Of a stretch of DNA of 64,000 nt, positions 61,801-64,000 are shown in pieces. Below the pieces are notes generated by a model. That model was given only the letters and a program-made list of their open reading frames with translations. It was not told the origin of the DNA and searched no databases. The first letter of the stretch is position 1, and every line of letters begins with the position of its first letter. This stretch comes from Siniperca chuatsi (lineage: Eukaryota > Chordata > Actinopteri > Centrarchiformes > Sinipercidae): positions 14,677,175 through 14,741,174 of the forward strand of contig NC_058046.1 in NCBI RefSeq assembly GCF_020085105.1, read 5' to 3'. A program made the translations under genes and the position numbers.

Positions 61801-63543
61801 TTTAAAACCCCCTAGCATTATATCAGCTCAGCAGGCACTTCAGTCACATTAATTGTGTGCTACAAACATTTTTCTTACACAAAGAAACTTAAATGAAGTT
61901 TTTAAGGATTTTTCACAACCGATCGGGGATGATTGCTAGCTAATCACTAGAATTAAAACATGGGACTTAAAGTCTCATTCATGTGCTCAAAATTACAAGT
62001 TAAAAAGGGATTTATTCACAGAAAATGATGGAAATCTTGTGCACAATTGTGAATGTTATTAGCCTTGCATACTTTTCCACTCTTGTGTACATAAACTTTT
62101 AGGGTAGAACCTTCAAAGCTGAGTGTAAATAAGGCTCCTAGTATCCATATTTTCTGCCTTTTTGACTCAGCTCTCTGTGTGTGATGGTCGGAGGGCTGTG
62201 CCAGATTCCTACTTGACTGTCTGTGATAGAAATAGGTTTCAACCCAGCCTTTTGGCCCTGCTGAACATGAATCTACTAGATTGTGTTTATCACATCAAAA
62301 GACCTCACTGCATGGCCTCACATTAGTCTGCTGCCTACAGTATATCCCTCGTGTCTCATGTCAGATCAGACAAACAGCCTGAATGAAGAGTGCGTCTCCC
62401 GCATCTTTCACTTTCTCTGCTTGTTGTACTGTCATGTCTTTTTTCTGATTATTTGACATTTTTAACGCACCAGATTCTGTCGTCTTCTGCTTCTGTTTTT
62501 GGTTTTGTGTCATCCAATCTTTCTCTGCTTATTCAGCAGTCAGCAAATTCACCTTCTCTTGAATGCTGACACACGTGTAGGCTGCGTTTACTTTACTCCA
62601 CAGTCATATGACAGAGGGCAGCCACCTGTCACTCTGCTAAAAGTCTAACTACCAAACAGCTTAGCCAGGCACATGACACACACTCGTCGTGTGTTTGTTT
62701 TGTTCAGCCGGAGTGGATGAGGCACTCCCTTCACCTGAGCAGGGAGTGGGCCAGATGATTCAGCAATTGTATGAGTCAGAAGGTTTACACACTCATGTGT
62801 TCTCCATTATCTTACTAAGGATTACACATACTAATAGAACTAGAACGTGTTGTTCAACACTAGAGGAAATGGAGCATGGAAAAAAAGGTAGGGTTTATTG
62901 ACTAAAAAGTGGCCAAGCTGACGAAAGCCATCAGCCCACTTACCGTGTGTGTGTGTGTTTTCCATCCTTTTCTTTTCCCTCTGAGATGGAGGCGGGCCAG
63001 CAGTCAATCCTGCTAGTCTAATATTGAGCGGTAGCCTAGCAACCGATTTCCAATGAGCGTTGAGACCCGAGGTCTTCCCACACTGTAGCCAGTTAAAAAA
63101 ATTTAAAAAACAGGACAAACTCACTTCCTGGTCAATCATCTTTATCTTCTATGAATTTTTTACTTTTCTTTACTTGAAATATCAGTGGCATGTAGGCTGA
63201 TGGGGCCCGCAGGGCAAAAAAAGAGACAAAGCTTAGTGACGGTACTAGCTGATTATATGTCCTGACATCTTAATATTTAATTCACTCCATACTGAATTTA
63301 TTTAATTTTTTTTTTATATGTGGGCATTGAGCCAGAAACAGAGATCTCAACATTTATTTATTTTCAAGACAATTCTGAATAAACAAGTATACAATGGCAG
63401 AAAATGAGTAAAAAGGTGCTAAGCATAATAACTGATCATTGGAGCGCTTCAGTGAAAGATCCCCCTGCTGTAGTGCAGATGGTACACAAATCTGTTAAAC
63501 ATGCCTGTACATATGTTCAGGATTTCCTAAAATATCTGTTATT

Positions 63544-63572
63544 CCCATAGCAGTCATAGTGACTGCTATGGG
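63544..63572. repeat. Perfect 13-bp inverted repeat, 3-nt loop
   Basis: CCCATAGCAGTCA pairs exactly with TGACTGCTATGGG around TAG. Short stable hairpin in the abhd17b intron. No element boundary seen. Confidence 0.8.
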
Positions 63573-63900
63573 ATGAGAATATTTTTGGTCTTCAGGGAGC
63601 ACAAGGTGGGCAGCCAAGAGGGAGCAAGAGACATAATAGGGGGACGAGGGAGGATGTGATGCATAATAGATTGGATTTGTGTCAGGAGACTAAATTGGTG
63701 AAGGTCTGGGGGAGGGGTATAACCATGGAGCATGGCTGGCTATGGCTTGGTGAGGTCTGTTCAAGCTGAAATGCAATATAGTAAATTGTAGGCTAGTGTT
63801 GGCTGGGGGGGGGGGTTGGTAAAAGCCTCTCATAGTGCCGTTTTAACACGAGTGCAGCTGCAGATCTGCACTGCGATTTTCCTCATGTGCCAAAACAGCA

Positions 63901-63970
63901 GGGTGGGTTATCGGTTAGAGTGACCTTGTTGTAAGTGGAAGGTCACAGGTTTAAGGCTTGCATTATTCAT
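63901..63970 (+). mobile_element. tRNA-derived SINE head
   Basis: TCGGTTAGAGTG resembles a pol III A box and GGTCACAGGTTTAAG a B box, about 25 bases apart, as in tRNA-derived fish SINEs. The rest runs towards the window edge, so the tail is not resolved. Confidence 0.55.
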
Positions 63971-64000
63971 TGTGTTTACTTGTTGGTGTAAATCTGTAAG

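Larger units (their letters stand above)
56932..64000. other. First 7 kb of the abhd17b intron
   Basis: No conserved exon seen on either strand. It contains a MITE, a short perfect hairpin and a SINE head listed separately, plus T-rich and G-rich runs (for example G10 near 63807). Nothing else I can name. Confidence 0.6.

Noticed and set aside
62689-62901. Frame with LPSPEQGVGQMIQQLYESEG in the abhd17b intron
   Set aside because: No family recognised, and no in-frame neighbour exon. Likely chance.

Overview
This window is vertebrate nuclear DNA. The genes are split by GT-AG introns, and the proteins match known vertebrate families along their length. The repeats (Rex1, L2-like and RTE LINE pieces, hAT-like and TTAA-flanked MITEs, a Tc1 remnant, an EnSpm/CACTA element, long GT tracts) point to a ray-finned fish, most likely a spiny-rayed teleost. 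Species cannot be read from the sequence.

Layout. 1-5368 lies downstream of slc25a37 and holds no gene I can support. slc25a37 (mitoferrin-1) reads leftward from 12239 to 5369. An RTE LINE remnant (13205-13976) separates it from entpd4 (21585 to 16541, leftward). After a Rex1 remnant comes a leucine-rich-repeat gene that I cannot name (27844 to 24237, leftward). gda (guanine deaminase) follows in 14 coding exons (41514 to 30650, leftward). About 7.5 kb beyond the gda-proximal transposon is mostly repeats. Then come the C9orf85 homologue (53773 to 51740, leftward) and, head to head with it, abhd17b (rightward), whose first coding exon is 56465-56931 and whose remaining coding exons lie outside the window.

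Splice junctions rebuilt by eye keep frame in every complete gene: slc25a37 336 aa, entpd4 618 aa, LRR gene 680 aa, gda 454 aa, C9orf85 homologue 184 aa. slc25a37 next to entpd4 matches human 8p21. gda, C9orf85 and abhd17b match human 9q21. Here both blocks lie within 64 kb. The genes do not form one pathway: mitochondrial iron import, Golgi/lysosomal nucleotide hydrolysis, guanine catabolism and protein depalmitoylation are separate jobs.

The most striking object is a 2.55 kb EnSpm/CACTA-type transposon at 41613-44165, ending 98 bp upstream of the gda start codon. It carries a near-identical copy of gda exon 4 with flanking intron and the 5' part of an L2-like LINE, lifted from the same gene 7.4 kb away. 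The copy is in gda's own transcriptional sense, keeps both splice sites, and is bracketed by an imperfect direct repeat of about 60 bp. The same element has three other exon-like pieces on the gda strand. This looks like transduplication of a host exon by a fish CACTA element, re-inserted at the 5' end of the donor gene.
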